NCBI RefSeq assembly: GCF_900100865.1
Contig: NZ_LT627734.1
Span: forward strand, 1,240,001 to 1,304,000
From: Candidatus Aquiluna sp. UB-MaderosW2red
Lineage (GTDB): Bacteria > Actinomycetota > Actinomycetes > Actinomycetales > Microbacteriaceae
Reading direction: 5' to 3'
Length of the DNA: 64,000 nucleotides
A program made the translations under genes and the position numbers. Positions 54,636-63,272 of the stretch are shown here, piece by piece; position 1 is the stretch's first letter, and each line of letters opens with the position of its first letter. Below the pieces are notes generated by a model that saw only the letters and a program-made list of their open reading frames with translations, was not told the origin of the DNA and searched no databases.

Positions 54636-55705
54636 TAGACCAGCCGCCAACCGTTTTCGGATAGTTTTTCAACCAAGCGACCGGCGGACTCTGGCAATAC
54701 TTGGAGCTCTACCAAACCAATTGCGGCGCCGGGTGAGTGCTCGAGCTTTAGATCCTCGATGTTGACACCGATTTCGCCAATGAATACGAGCAGGCCTGCC
54801 AATGCTCCTGGCGAGTCGTCAATAACCACGGTCACAAGCTGATACTCGAGGAATTTACCCCCGTGTTTGCCCGGTATCCTCGCAACCCCACGATTACCCG
54901 CATCCAAAATCGAATGAACCCTCGCCAGCGCACCAACTTCATCAAGATTCGCAATGCTTGCTACCAGTTGATTCAAATCCGATTGCAAATCCACCAAAAG
55001 TGGCAAAATCTGGGGGGCATTTTGGCTAATTATCTGAATCCACAAATCTGAGTCACTTGAGGCAATGCGGGCTGTGTCGCGCAGGCCTTGACCAGCAAGA
55101 TTCAACTGCTCCTCAGAACCCGCAACCAGCCTTGCCGCCAATAAAGATGAAAGCAGTTGTGGCAAATGCGACACCAGAGCAACCGCCGAATCATGCCTTT
55201 CAACGCTCAGTTCAATTGGCAATGCTCCCAGGCGACTCGCAGTGTCTCTAATCAGAGCGACTGCTAGCGAGTCGTTATCTACTCTCGGGGTTATTACCCA
55301 AGGTCTGGCGAAAAATAAATCCGCTCTTGCCGAACCGGGGCCACCTTTTTCCCGACCAGCCATCGGGTGGGAGCCGACGTATCTTGCAAGCTCGGCCAAA
55401 GTCACCTGGCTGGCAACTTCCTGCAGAATAAAAGCCTTGACGCTAGCAACATCCGTCACGATCGCCTTCGGGTATTTTTTGAGCTGATTGACAACCGCTT
55501 GAGCAGTAAAGTCCGGCGGAACGCACACAAAGACCAAATCGGGTTCTTGAAAAGGCTTGACGCCGGCACCATATTCAATGGCGAGCCTCTGGTTGGCCTT
55601 AGATAAATCTTCAATAGCCGGAACCACGCCCTGCCGGGATAGCGCAAGGCCCAGGCTGGTGCCCAACAACCCTGCCCCAATAATCAGTACTTTTGGATCA
55701 CTCAC
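54635..55705 (-). CDS. tyrA: Prephenate dehydrogenase
   Basis: Oxidatively decarboxylates prephenate to 4-hydroxyphenylpyruvate for tyrosine. N-terminal Rossmann motif LIIGAGLLGTSLGLAL, then DVASVKAFI, VGSHPMAGREKGGPGSAR with the catalytic His, and a C-terminal ACT domain (LVTVVIDDSPGALAGLLVFIGEIGVNIEDL, split across about 285-315) that may sense tyrosine. The GTG start overlaps aroH as GTGA, so the two genes that act in sequence from chorismate to tyrosine are translationally coupled. Confidence 0.94.
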   Translation of the reverse strand: MSDPKVLIIGAGLLGTSLGLALSRQGVVPAIEDLSKANQRLAIEYGAGVKPFQEPDLVFVCVPPDFTAQAVVNQLKKYPKAIVTDVASVKAFILQEVASQVTLAELARYVGSHPMAGREKGGPGSARADLFFARPWVITPRVDNDSLAVALIRDTASRLGALPIELSVERHDSAVALVSHLPQLLSSLLAARLVAGSEEQLNLAGQGLRDTARIASSDSDLWIQIISQNAPQILPLLVDLQSDLNQLVASIANLDEVGALARVHSILDAGNRGVARIPGKHGGKFLEYQLVTVVIDDSPGALAGLLVFIGEIGVNIEDLKLEHSPGAAIGLVELQVLPESAGRLVEKLSENGWRLV

Positions 55706-56064
55706 TGAGCTAGATCTGTCCTAAGCCCACTTGCGCCGCGCAAGTAGACGTGTTGAATCTCGCTCCGAGACTTTGGGGTTTCGGCGTGCATCATTAGGCG
55801 AATCACCAGGGGCATTGCACTTTTCACATTCATCTCCACGCTGCACATCAGGGGCACATCCCCCAAGCCAAGCTCCCTGGCTGCGAGCGCCGGAAACTCA
55901 CTCACAACATCCGGGGTCGCAGTGAACCAAATAGAAATTAGATTTGCGACTTCTAAGTCGTTCTCGTGCAGGACCTTGGTAACCAGTTCAGCGGTTAATT
56001 GCAAAAGGTGGCTGCGCTCATCTTGGTCAAGCTGAATTGCGCCGCGAATCGCCCTAACCGCCAT
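55702..56064 (-). CDS. aroH: Chorismate mutase, AroH type
   Basis: Converts chorismate to prephenate. The 120 residues match the trimeric AroH class: VRAIRGAIQLDQDERSHLLQLTAELV with the catalytic Arg near the start, NDLEVANLISIWFTATPDVVSEFPALAARELGL (split motif), PLMCSVEMNV and RLMMHAETPKSRSEIQHVYLRGASGLR. This differs from the AroQ-type mutase that partners class II DAHP synthase in Mycobacterium. It overlaps rluB by one base. Confidence 0.94.
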   Translation of the reverse strand: MAVRAIRGAIQLDQDERSHLLQLTAELVTKVLHENDLEVANLISIWFTATPDVVSEFPALAARELGLGDVPLMCSVEMNVKSAMPLVIRLMMHAETPKSRSEIQHVYLRGASGLRTDLAQ

Positions 56065-56825
56065 TACTGCCTCTTTCTAGCCTTTTCAGAAGATTGCGCC
56101 GCTTCCATCAGCGAACTAACCTCCAGCTTACCCAGCTCACGATATTGACCTGGCTTGAGGTTGCCCAACCGAAGCGGGCCGAAGCTTTTTCGGGTGAGAT
56201 CTAGCACCGGGAAACCGATTTCTTCGAACATCCGACGAACAACGCGGTTCTTCCCGGAGTGCATAGATAACTCGACCAAAGATGATTGCTCGTTTTGATC
56301 TATAACCTTCGCCGCATCAGCCTTGGATACGCCATCCTCAAGCTTCACCCCTTCGGTGAGTTTGGTCATCTCTGCTCTAGTTATTTGACCGCGCACTTTG
56401 GCAAAATATACCTTTTGAACACCAAAAGATGGGTGTGCCAGCTGGTTGGCTAGCTCTCCATCATTTGTCATGAGCAAAATACCCGTGGTCTCGGAATCCA
56501 GTCTCCCAACATTGAAGACTCGATCAAAACCAAGAAAATAGTCCGCCAGACAGGGTCGACCGTTTTCATCCTTCATCGTAGACACGACGCCCTTGGGTTT
56601 GTGAAAAGCGATATAAACCCGATCCGGGTCCATCTGAATTGGGCGACCGTCCACCGAAACCATATCCTCCAAAGGATTGATTCGGCTGCCTAGCTCGGTT
56701 ACTACTTTGCCGTTGACTCTAACCTTGCCCTTGACGATTAGCTCTTCGGATGCCCTTCTCGATGCAACCCCCGCAGCAGCAAGTGCCTTTTGGAGTCTTA
56801 CTCCCTCATTCTCAATCAATGTCAT
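56064..56825 (-). CDS. Ribosomal large-subunit pseudouridine synthase (RluB/RsuA family)
   Basis: Makes a pseudouridine in rRNA. An N-terminal S4 domain (VRLQKALAAAGVASRRASEELI) precedes the catalytic domain with VGRLDSETTGILLMTNDGELANQLAHPSFG, where RLD carries the catalytic Asp, and KNRVVRRMFEEIGFPVLDLTR. 253 residues. The ATG overlaps the scpB stop by 14 nt. The scpA-scpB-rluB order is conserved in Gram-positive bacteria. Confidence 0.93.
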   Translation of the reverse strand: MTLIENEGVRLQKALAAAGVASRRASEELIVKGKVRVNGKVVTELGSRINPLEDMVSVDGRPIQMDPDRVYIAFHKPKGVVSTMKDENGRPCLADYFLGFDRVFNVGRLDSETTGILLMTNDGELANQLAHPSFGVQKVYFAKVRGQITRAEMTKLTEGVKLEDGVSKADAAKVIDQNEQSSLVELSMHSGKNRVVRRMFEEIGFPVLDLTRKSFGPLRLGNLKPGQYRELGKLEVSSLMEAAQSSEKARKRQ

Positions 56826-57357
56826 CCTGACCTGGTAGATACGGGCTCACTAAAGGAAGCTCTTCCAGTGAGTTTATTCCTAGCACTTCTAATAAAAGAT
56901 CAGTCGTGCCAAACATAGCGGCGCCACTGTCGCCATCAAGATAAAGCTCAGTGATGAGGCCTCGAGATAAGAGCGTGCGCACCACGGAGTCTACGTTTAC
57001 TCCCCTGATTGAGGAAACCTGGCCCCGGGCCACCGGCTGCCGATAAGCGATCACGGCTAAGGTCTCAAGAGCAGCCTGGGATAGTTTCGCGGGGTTTTCA
57101 TTTGCCACCAGTTGCTTAACCGCCCAGTCGTGGTCGCTCCTGACATAAAGCCGGAAGCCCCCGCCAACCTCGCGAATCTCAAAACCACGACCGGCGCCAT
57201 TATTGGCCTGGTCGTATTCCGCCCTGAGGGCTTCTAGTTCCTCTCGAACCGAGTTGATTGGGACCTCTAGGGCACCCGCTATTGTGATTATGTTCAGGGG
57301 GGTCTCTGCTACAACCAGTATCGCCTCCAGCCCAGCGCGCAGCTGAAAATCAGTCAT
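56812..57357 (-). CDS. scpB: Segregation and condensation protein B
   Basis: Winged-helix partner of ScpA in the SMC condensin complex. Motifs LRAGLEAILVVAETPL, GRGFEIREVGGGFRLYVR, KLSQAALETLAVIAYRQPVARGQVSSIRGVNVDSVVRTLLSRGLI (split across about 90-135) and FGTTDLLLEVLGINSLEELP. 181 residues. Starts inside the scpA end by 8 nt. Confidence 0.95.
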   Translation of the reverse strand: MTDFQLRAGLEAILVVAETPLNIITIAGALEVPINSVREELEALRAEYDQANNGAGRGFEIREVGGGFRLYVRSDHDWAVKQLVANENPAKLSQAALETLAVIAYRQPVARGQVSSIRGVNVDSVVRTLLSRGLITELYLDGDSGAAMFGTTDLLLEVLGINSLEELPLVSPYLPGQDDID

Positions 57358-58153
57358 CGAATTCCGATCCCAACTGCGTTAGTTGATCCATACTAAAGGC
57401 CTCATCTGCCCACAAGACGGTAAAATCCGCGAATGCTTCGGGCTGCAAAAAAGAAGCCGCGCCGATGCGGTAGAGCTCAAGAAGGCCCAAGAACCTCGCG
57501 ACCAGCTCACTGCGATCTTTAGTTCCGTGCATCAACTCTCTAAATGTCGCAGAGCCAGTTTTACGAAGCAGCCCCACCATGAATCTGGCCTGCTCTCTAA
57601 TACTCACTTTGGGTGCGTGTAAGTGGGTTAGCCCGACACCGGGAATTGCTATGGGTAAAAATGCCAATTCTGCAATCTTTGCGAACTCGTCAAGTTCAGT
57701 AGTCCACCTGAGCTCTGGGCGTGCGTTCCTAAAGCGATCCTCCAAGCGAACCTCGCGAGGAATCCTGCTCGACTCGATTTCCAGCGAGGTGGAAAACCAA
57801 CTGGCAATTTCCTTAAATGCCCGATACTGCAAGAGCCTTGCGAATAAGAGGTCTCTTGACTCAAGCATTGCTACATCTTCGGCATCTACCACCTCCCCCT
57901 GCGGCAAAAGACTCGCGATTTTGATATCCAAAAGGGTTGCTGCGATCACTAGGAATTCACTCGCGCTATTAATTTCGGCTTTGGCATCAAGCTTTCTGAC
58001 GTAGCTCAGGAACTCCTCGGTGACTTTCGAAAGTGAAATCAGAGTGATATCGAGCTCGTGCTTACCAATCAGCCGAAGCAGTAAATCGAAAGGGCCCTCG
58101 AAATTATCTAGCTGGAGCTGAAAATCAATTTCCGATTCAAGCTGCACTGCCAC
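57350..58153 (-). CDS. scpA: Segregation and condensation protein A
   Basis: Kleisin subunit that bridges SMC heads. N-terminal FQLQLDNFEGPFDLLLRLIGKHELDITLISLSKVTEEFL (split across 11-50) and ASEFLVIAATLLDIKIASLLP are diagnostic; the C-terminal winged helix ends with ELYRIGAASFLQPEAFADFTVLW. 267 residues. The GTG start overlaps parA by 17 nt; a second GTG two codons in is an alternative. Confidence 0.94.
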   Translation of the reverse strand: MAVQLESEIDFQLQLDNFEGPFDLLLRLIGKHELDITLISLSKVTEEFLSYVRKLDAKAEINSASEFLVIAATLLDIKIASLLPQGEVVDAEDVAMLESRDLLFARLLQYRAFKEIASWFSTSLEIESSRIPREVRLEDRFRNARPELRWTTELDEFAKIAELAFLPIAIPGVGLTHLHAPKVSIREQARFMVGLLRKTGSATFRELMHGTKDRSELVARFLGLLELYRIGAASFLQPEAFADFTVLWADEAFSMDQLTQLGSEFDD

Positions 58154-58961
58154 GCGCTACCAGCTCCCTGGCCACCCGTCGATACGCCTCGGCGGCTTCG
58201 GAATTGGGGGCGAATGTCGTTATTGGCTTGCCGGCAACGGTTGCGTCTGGGAACTTTACGGTGCGGTCGACCGCGGTGTCAAAGACCTCTCCAGGGAACG
58301 CTTCGCGCAGGCGCTCCAAGACCTCCCGAGCGTGCAGCGTGCGATTATCGTGCATAGTGGGAATCAGGCCGTCCAGAGTAAGGCTGGGGTTGGTGCGGGC
58401 CTTCACTTTTTCGATGGTCTGAACCAGCAGCGCCACCCCTCGCAGGGCAAAAAACTCGGTTGCCATAGGAATCAAAACTCCGTGGGCCGCTGTCAGGGCA
58501 TTTACGGTCAAAAGCCCAAGAGATGGTTGGCAATCGATAAATATCACGTCGTATTCGTTTTTAACCTTTGCCAAAATGCCATCCAGAATTCTCTCTCGAC
58601 CCATTTCGGTGACCAGGTTCATCTCGGCAGCTGATAGGTCAATGTTTGCCGGAATTATGTCTAAATTTTCGATTTCAGTCTTCTGAATGGCCGTGTGTGG
58701 GTCCATCCCGGCATTCATCATCAGTTCGTAAATAGTCGGTGCGTCCTGGTAGTCAGCAGCTAGGTTCACGCTCAGAGCGCCCTGAGGATCAAAATCAACT
58801 ACGAGCACCTTGCGGCCATACTCCGCAAGAGAGGCTGCCAGATTGATGGTGGTGGTGGTTTTCCCAACACCACCTTTTTGATTGCACATAGCAATAATTC
58901 GAGCCGGGCCATGCTGCTTTAGCGTTGCCGGAACGGGGAATACCTTTTCAGAAAGGAACAC
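58137..58961 (-). CDS. ParA/Soj family ATPase linked to scpAB
   Basis: Deviant-Walker ATPase with CNQKGGVGKTTTTINLAASLAEYG at about 27-50, VLVVDFDPQGALSVNL and DVIFIDCQPSLGLLTVNAL. 274 residues. This is the ParA that sits beside scpA-scpB in actinobacteria (Rv1708 in Mycobacterium), distinct from the origin-linked parAB pair. It probably works with condensin in chromosome organisation, but its exact role is unclear. GTG start with GGAGG 5 nt upstream. Confidence 0.9.
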   Translation of the reverse strand: MFLSEKVFPVPATLKQHGPARIIAMCNQKGGVGKTTTTINLAASLAEYGRKVLVVDFDPQGALSVNLAADYQDAPTIYELMMNAGMDPHTAIQKTEIENLDIIPANIDLSAAEMNLVTEMGRERILDGILAKVKNEYDVIFIDCQPSLGLLTVNALTAAHGVLIPMATEFFALRGVALLVQTIEKVKARTNPSLTLDGLIPTMHDNRTLHAREVLERLREAFPGEVFDTAVDRTVKFPDATVAGKPITTFAPNSEAAEAYRRVARELVARGSAA

Positions 58962-58990
58962 CGGTACCTCCAGTTGTTTGTGGCTAAATC

Positions 58991-59887
58991 CTATCGCTGA
59001 GCGCGCGGATGCGCAGCGTGGTAGACCTCTCTGAGGGTGTCAATAGTCACCATTGTGTAAATCTGGGTCGTGGCCACCGAGGAGTGACCAAGGAGCTCCT
59101 GAACCACCCTGACATCGGCCCCACCTTCAATTAGATGGGTCGCAAAACAATGCCTCAGGGTGTGGGGCGAGACAGCAAGTTCGCATGCCTTGCCCGCTTT
59201 TTGAATTACCTCCCAAATGCTTTGCCTAGAGAGCCTTCCACCTCGCTGATTGAGAAATAATGCTGGCAATCCAGTCTTTTTGTTCAGTAACGGTCTAGTT
59301 CTAATTAAATAAGCATCCAAAGACTTCAAGGCATACGAGCCAATTGGAACGATTCTTTCCTTTGCGCCCTTGCCTCTGACTCTCATGAGGCCCTGACCTA
59401 CTATTTCATCCAGGTCTAAATCGACTATTTCGCTGACCCGAGCCCCAGAGGAATACATCAGCTCCAAGATTGCGCGATTGCGCAGCCCAATCGGGTCGGC
59501 CGATTCATCGGTTGGTTCCGGTCCACTGGCAGCTAGGAGTTTAAGAACCTGGTCTTGACTGAGCGCTTTGGGAAGTCGCATCGGGAGCTTTATGGGTCTC
59601 AGCCGCGCTGTCGGATCGTCAGTTCTAAGATTCTCGAGCAACAAAAACCTGTGAAATCCCCTTACCGCCGCCAAAATACGAGCGCAGCTAGTCGACTTTA
59701 ATCCGGATTCACTCAGAGTGACCACGAAATCTTGCACAAGTTCGGCTGTCACACCCTCGACCGATGCGCCAAGCCGGCTTAGATATCCGAAGTACTTGGC
59801 GAGGTCATTTTTGTAGGCAGCCAGAGTGTTTTTACTCAAACCGCGCTCCACGGTTAGATGCCGCAAATATTTATCTAGCGGCTGCAA
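58991..59887 (-). CDS. xerD: Site-specific tyrosine recombinase XerD
   Basis: Resolves chromosome dimers at dif together with XerC. N-terminal SAM-like domain (YLRHLTVERGLSKNTLAAYKNDL) and catalytic domain with Arg in GARVSEIVDLDL, Lys in GKGAKERIVPIG, His-Arg in HTLRHCFATHL, His in LLGHSSVATTQIYT and the nucleophile Tyr in IYT, ending TIDTLREVYHAAHPRA. 298 residues. TTG start 3 nt after the pyrG stop. Its conserved place between pyrG and parA marks it as the housekeeping recombinase, not a phage integrase. Confidence 0.95.
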   Translation of the reverse strand: MQPLDKYLRHLTVERGLSKNTLAAYKNDLAKYFGYLSRLGASVEGVTAELVQDFVVTLSESGLKSTSCARILAAVRGFHRFLLLENLRTDDPTARLRPIKLPMRLPKALSQDQVLKLLAASGPEPTDESADPIGLRNRAILELMYSSGARVSEIVDLDLDEIVGQGLMRVRGKGAKERIVPIGSYALKSLDAYLIRTRPLLNKKTGLPALFLNQRGGRLSRQSIWEVIQKAGKACELAVSPHTLRHCFATHLIEGGADVRVVQELLGHSSVATTQIYTMVTIDTLREVYHAAHPRAQR

Positions 59888-59890
59888 TTG

Positions 59891-61555
59891 CTAGCTCTCG
59901 TCGAATAGTTTTTGCTGCTTTTGGCGCTCCAGCGCTGCTTTTACCAAACCGTGAAACAGTGGGTGAGCTTTAGTTGGCCGCGACTTGAACTCTGGGTGAG
60001 CCTGGGTTGCTAGGTAATAAGGGTGCACGCTTTTTGGAAGTTCTACGTATTCAACCAAGGTGCCATCCGGAGAGGTCCCAGAAAACACCAGTCCGGCCGC
60101 CGCGATCTGCTCACGGTACTGGTTATTTACCTCGTAGCGGTGGCGATGACGCTCAAGCGCTGATTCTGCCTGATAGGCATTTGCCACAATCGAACCGGAA
60201 GTCAATTTGGCCTCGTATACCCCAAGCCTCATTGTGCCCCCCATGTCTCCAGAAGCCAGGACATCAACCTGCTCGGCCATGGTTGCAATTACGGGATGTT
60301 GAGCGTCTTGCTCAAATTCACTAGAGGTGGCACCCGCTATGCCAGCAACGTTTCTCGAATATTCAATCACCATGCACTGCAGCCCCAAGCAAAGGCCGAG
60401 GGTAGGGATCTGGTTCTCTCGAGCAAACCTAAGCGCTCCGAGTTTTCCCTCAATTCCCCTGATGCCGAATCCTCCGGGGACACAAATTGCATCCAAATCT
60501 GCCAACTGATCGCGAGCGCCGCCCTGGGTTTCACAATCATCAGACTTAATCCAGCGAATCGAAACCTTCGTGTTTTCGGCAAATCCACCGGCTCGGAGTG
60601 CTTCTGTCACAGAAAGGTAGGCGTCGGGCAGATCGATGTACTTGCCAACTAGACCGATAGTGATTTCATGCTTTGGGTCGTGGACAGCGTCCAGAACTGG
60701 TTGCCAGTGAGACCAGTCCACTTCGCCACAGACTAATCCGAGCTTGCGGATGATATAAGTATCGAGACCTTCGGAGTTTAGGACCTTTGGAATGTCGTAG
60801 ATTGAATTGGCATCTGCGGCGGTCACAACCGCCTCGCGATCTACGTCACACATTGAAGCAATCTTGTTCTTGATTGAATCTGGCAGCTCGCGATCAGCTC
60901 GACAAACAATCGCATCCGGCTGAATACCGAGAGAGCGAAGCATGGCAACCGAGTGCTGGGTTGGCTTGGTCTTGAGTTCCCCCGATGGCTTCAGATAGGG
61001 AACCAGGGTGACGTGAACAAAAAATACATTATCGCGACCAATATCTTGCCGGACCTGCCTAGCCGCCTCCATAAATGGCTGAGACTCGATGTCTCCTACG
61101 GTCCCACCGATTTCGGTAATAATCACATCGGGAACCGGGTCTTGATCCGCCTGGAGTCGCATTCTACGTTTTAGCTCGTCGGTTATGTGAGGAATCACCT
61201 GAACCGTGTCACCGAGATACTCACCGCGTCGCTCTTTGGCAATCACGGTGGAATAAGCCTGGCCCGTGGTGACATTGGCTGCCGCGTTTAGGTTGATATC
61301 TAAAAAGCGCTCATAGTGGCCGATATCGAGATCTGTTTCGGCACCGTCCTCGGTGACGTAGACCTCGCCGTGTTGAAAAGGGTTCATTGTCCCGGGGTCA
61401 ACGTTTAGATAAGGGTCTAGCTTCTGCATAACCACCAGGAGGCCGCGAGCTCGAAGCAGGTTTCCCAGCGAGGCGGCGGTCAAGCCCTTGCCTAATGAAG
61501 AGGCGACGCCTCCGGTAACAAAGATATGTCTTGGAGTTTGTGCACGTTCAGCCAT
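59891..61555 (-). CDS. pyrG: CTP synthase
   Basis: Makes CTP from UTP with glutamine nitrogen. N-terminal synthetase domain ([49 protein letters not shown] split motif) and C-terminal class I glutamine amidotransferase with the nucleophile in [17 protein letters not shown] and the catalytic His-Glu in THQAHPE-type [11 protein letters not shown]. 554 residues. The ATG has no ribosome site; TAGATT lies 8 nt upstream. In Mycobacterium a NUDIX gene separates pyrG and xerD; here it is missing. Confidence 0.97.
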   Translation of the reverse strand: MAERAQTPRHIFVTGGVASSLGKGLTAASLGNLLRARGLLVVMQKLDPYLNVDPGTMNPFQHGEVYVTEDGAETDLDIGHYERFLDINLNAAANVTTGQAYSTVIAKERRGEYLGDTVQVIPHITDELKRRMRLQADQDPVPDVIITEIGGTVGDIESQPFMEAARQVRQDIGRDNVFFVHVTLVPYLKPSGELKTKPTQHSVAMLRSLGIQPDAIVCRADRELPDSIKNKIASMCDVDREAVVTAADANSIYDIPKVLNSEGLDTYIIRKLGLVCGEVDWSHWQPVLDAVHDPKHEITIGLVGKYIDLPDAYLSVTEALRAGGFAENTKVSIRWIKSDDCETQGGARDQLADLDAICVPGGFGIRGIEGKLGALRFARENQIPTLGLCLGLQCMVIEYSRNVAGIAGATSSEFEQDAQHPVIATMAEQVDVLASGDMGGTMRLGVYEAKLTSGSIVANAYQAESALERHRHRYEVNNQYREQIAAAGLVFSGTSPDGTLVEYVELPKSVHPYYLATQAHPEFKSRPTKAHPLFHGLVKAALERQKQQKLFDES

Positions 61556-61563
61556 GGAATCTG

Positions 61564-61569
61564 AATCTA
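61564..61569 (-). promoter_or_regulatory. Possible -10 element, pyrG
   Basis: TAGATT on the minus strand ends 8 nt before the pyrG ATG, which lacks a ribosome site. It lies in the 55-base gap after recN, a relatively long gap for this operon. Confidence 0.35.
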
Positions 61570-61610
61570 TCAGCGATTAGTCCGGCAGTTATCAGTGACA
61601 CGAAACTTTG

Positions 61611-63272
61611 CTAGCTAGTTTGTAAAAGTTCTCTGGCATGCTGAATTGCCACCGCAGAATCGGGGCTACCCGAGAGCATTCTTGCCAGCTCAACCTCGCG
61701 GTCGTGACCAAAAAGCTCACTCACTGATGTTGCAGTAAATTCGCCAGAGGAGTTTTTTGACACCAAAAGTTGATGGTCCGCAAATGCGGCGACCTGGGCT
61801 AGGTGTGTAACCACAATCACCTGCGTGGTCTCGGATAGCTTCTTTAGTCTTCGCCCTAATTCCACTGCCGCTTGGCCGCCAACCCCGGCATCGACCTCGT
61901 CGAAAACCATTGTGGGGAGTGTGTTCGATTCAGCCAACACCAGTTCGATGGCCAACATTATTCTTGACAACTCTCCACCCGAAGCACCCTTGGCAAGAGG
62001 CCTAGGCTGGGCCCCCAAATGCGAGGCGAGAAGAAACTCAATTGAATCTTTACCGGTGGCTTCAAACTCGGCCAATTCGCCAACCGAGATGACCAGCGCC
62101 GAGCCGCCCATCGCGAGTTGCGAAAGCTCCACGCTCACCAAATGGCTAAGTCGTTCGCTTGCAGAAATGCGGGCCTTGGTCAACCCAAGAGCGGCCTCGG
62201 TTAAAGCCGAGAGCTCTGCTGCGAGTTGCTTTTCTAAATTCTCAAGCTGCTCATCAGAGGAATCGAGATTCAACATCTGCAGTCGAAGCGCTGGCAAAGA
62301 TTCCACTAGCTCATCACAACTCCTGCCGTGTTTGCGCTCGAGTGAAATAAGCTCCGCCCTTCTGGAGAGTAACTTCTGCAATAAAGAGGGGTCTGCATCT
62401 AGGTCTGAGAGGTAAGAGGATAAATCCGCAGCAACCTCACCAGCGAGCATGCCAATCTCCTTGAGTCGCTCGCTCAGGGCCAGCAGAATTGGATCGCTGG
62501 ATAACTCAAGGGCCTTGCGCGCCGACGCAGCAAGCGACATAACATCCGAGCTGGTTTCGGAGCTAAGAGCATCGTGAGACTTATCTGCTGCCTCGCGAAG
62601 AGACTCCACATTTCCTAGTCGCTCAACTTTTTCTGATAGCTCCTCTAGCTCTCCGAGAAAGGGATCGAGGGCTTCGATGTCAAATATCAGCTCTCGAAGT
62701 TTCGACAGTGCCACTTGTTCCTCGGCACTACTGCCTCTAATGCGTTTTAGCTGAGCAGCCAAGGCTCGATGACTTAAATAATTTCCCGAGTATGTGCTCA
62801 ACGCCTTGGCGAGTTCAGCTCCGCCGAAGGCGTCAAGGGCTTCACGCTGAGCGCCCGCAGAGCGCAATCGCAGTTGATCTGATTGCCCGTGAACGGTAAC
62901 CAACTGATCGGCAATCAGAGACAGAACGGAAATGGGTACCGAAGCCCCAGAAATTGCCGCCTTTGACCTGCCGTCTTGCGAAACCGTTCGATTCACGATC
63001 AGCTCACCTTCTGAAAGATCAGCACCAAGATCAATAAGTTGCTCGGAGAGTGACGAATCCACCCCGAACCAACGTCCCTCTGCAAAAAGCGAGCTCTCAC
63101 CATTGCGAACCGAACCAGAGTCTGCTCGTCCGCCAAGCAGAAGATTCAAGGCTGTTAAAACCATGGTCTTTCCAGCGCCAGTCTCCCCCGTCAGTGCGGT
63201 GAAGCCTGCTGAAAGATTCAACTGCGCCGAACTTATTACTCCGAGGTTTCTTATTGAAATTGACTCAATCAA
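61611..63272 (-). CDS. recN: DNA repair protein RecN
   Basis: SMC-like ATPase in double-strand break repair. Walker A TALTGETGAGKTMVLTALNLL near residue 35 follows the start MIESISIRNLGVI; long coiled-coil arms occupy about 150-370; the signature LAKGASGGELSRIMLAIELVLAE and Walker B PTMVFDEVDAGVGG lie in the C-terminal half. 553 residues. It overlaps nadK by 4 nt, an order shared by most Gram-positive bacteria. Confidence 0.95.
   Translation of the reverse strand: MIESISIRNLGVISSAQLNLSAGFTALTGETGAGKTMVLTALNLLLGGRADSGSVRNGESSLFAEGRWFGVDSSLSEQLIDLGADLSEGELIVNRTVSQDGRSKAAISGASVPISVLSLIADQLVTVHGQSDQLRLRSAGAQREALDAFGGAELAKALSTYSGNYLSHRALAAQLKRIRGSSAEEQVALSKLRELIFDIEALDPFLGELEELSEKVERLGNVESLREAADKSHDALSSETSSDVMSLAASARKALELSSDPILLALSERLKEIGMLAGEVAADLSSYLSDLDADPSLLQKLLSRRAELISLERKHGRSCDELVESLPALRLQMLNLDSSDEQLENLEKQLAAELSALTEAALGLTKARISASERLSHLVSVELSQLAMGGSALVISVGELAEFEATGKDSIEFLLASHLGAQPRPLAKGASGGELSRIMLAIELVLAESNTLPTMVFDEVDAGVGGQAAVELGRRLKKLSETTQVIVVTHLAQVAAFADHQLLVSKNSSGEFTATSVSELFGHDREVELARMLSGSPDSAVAIQHARELLQTS

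Noticed and set aside
58137-58961. ParA as part of a plasmid partition module
   Set aside because: No ParB or iteron-like repeats; linkage to scpA/scpB is the conserved chromosomal arrangement.
58991-59887. Tyrosine recombinase as a sign of an integrated element
   Set aside because: Sequence and the pyrG-xerD-parA-scpA neighbourhood are those of housekeeping XerD; no att repeats, cargo or composition change nearby.
61825-62415. 196-codon plus-strand open frame inside recN
   Set aside because: It is antisense to the conserved RecN coding sequence, with Ser-rich low-complexity composition typical of a shadow frame.
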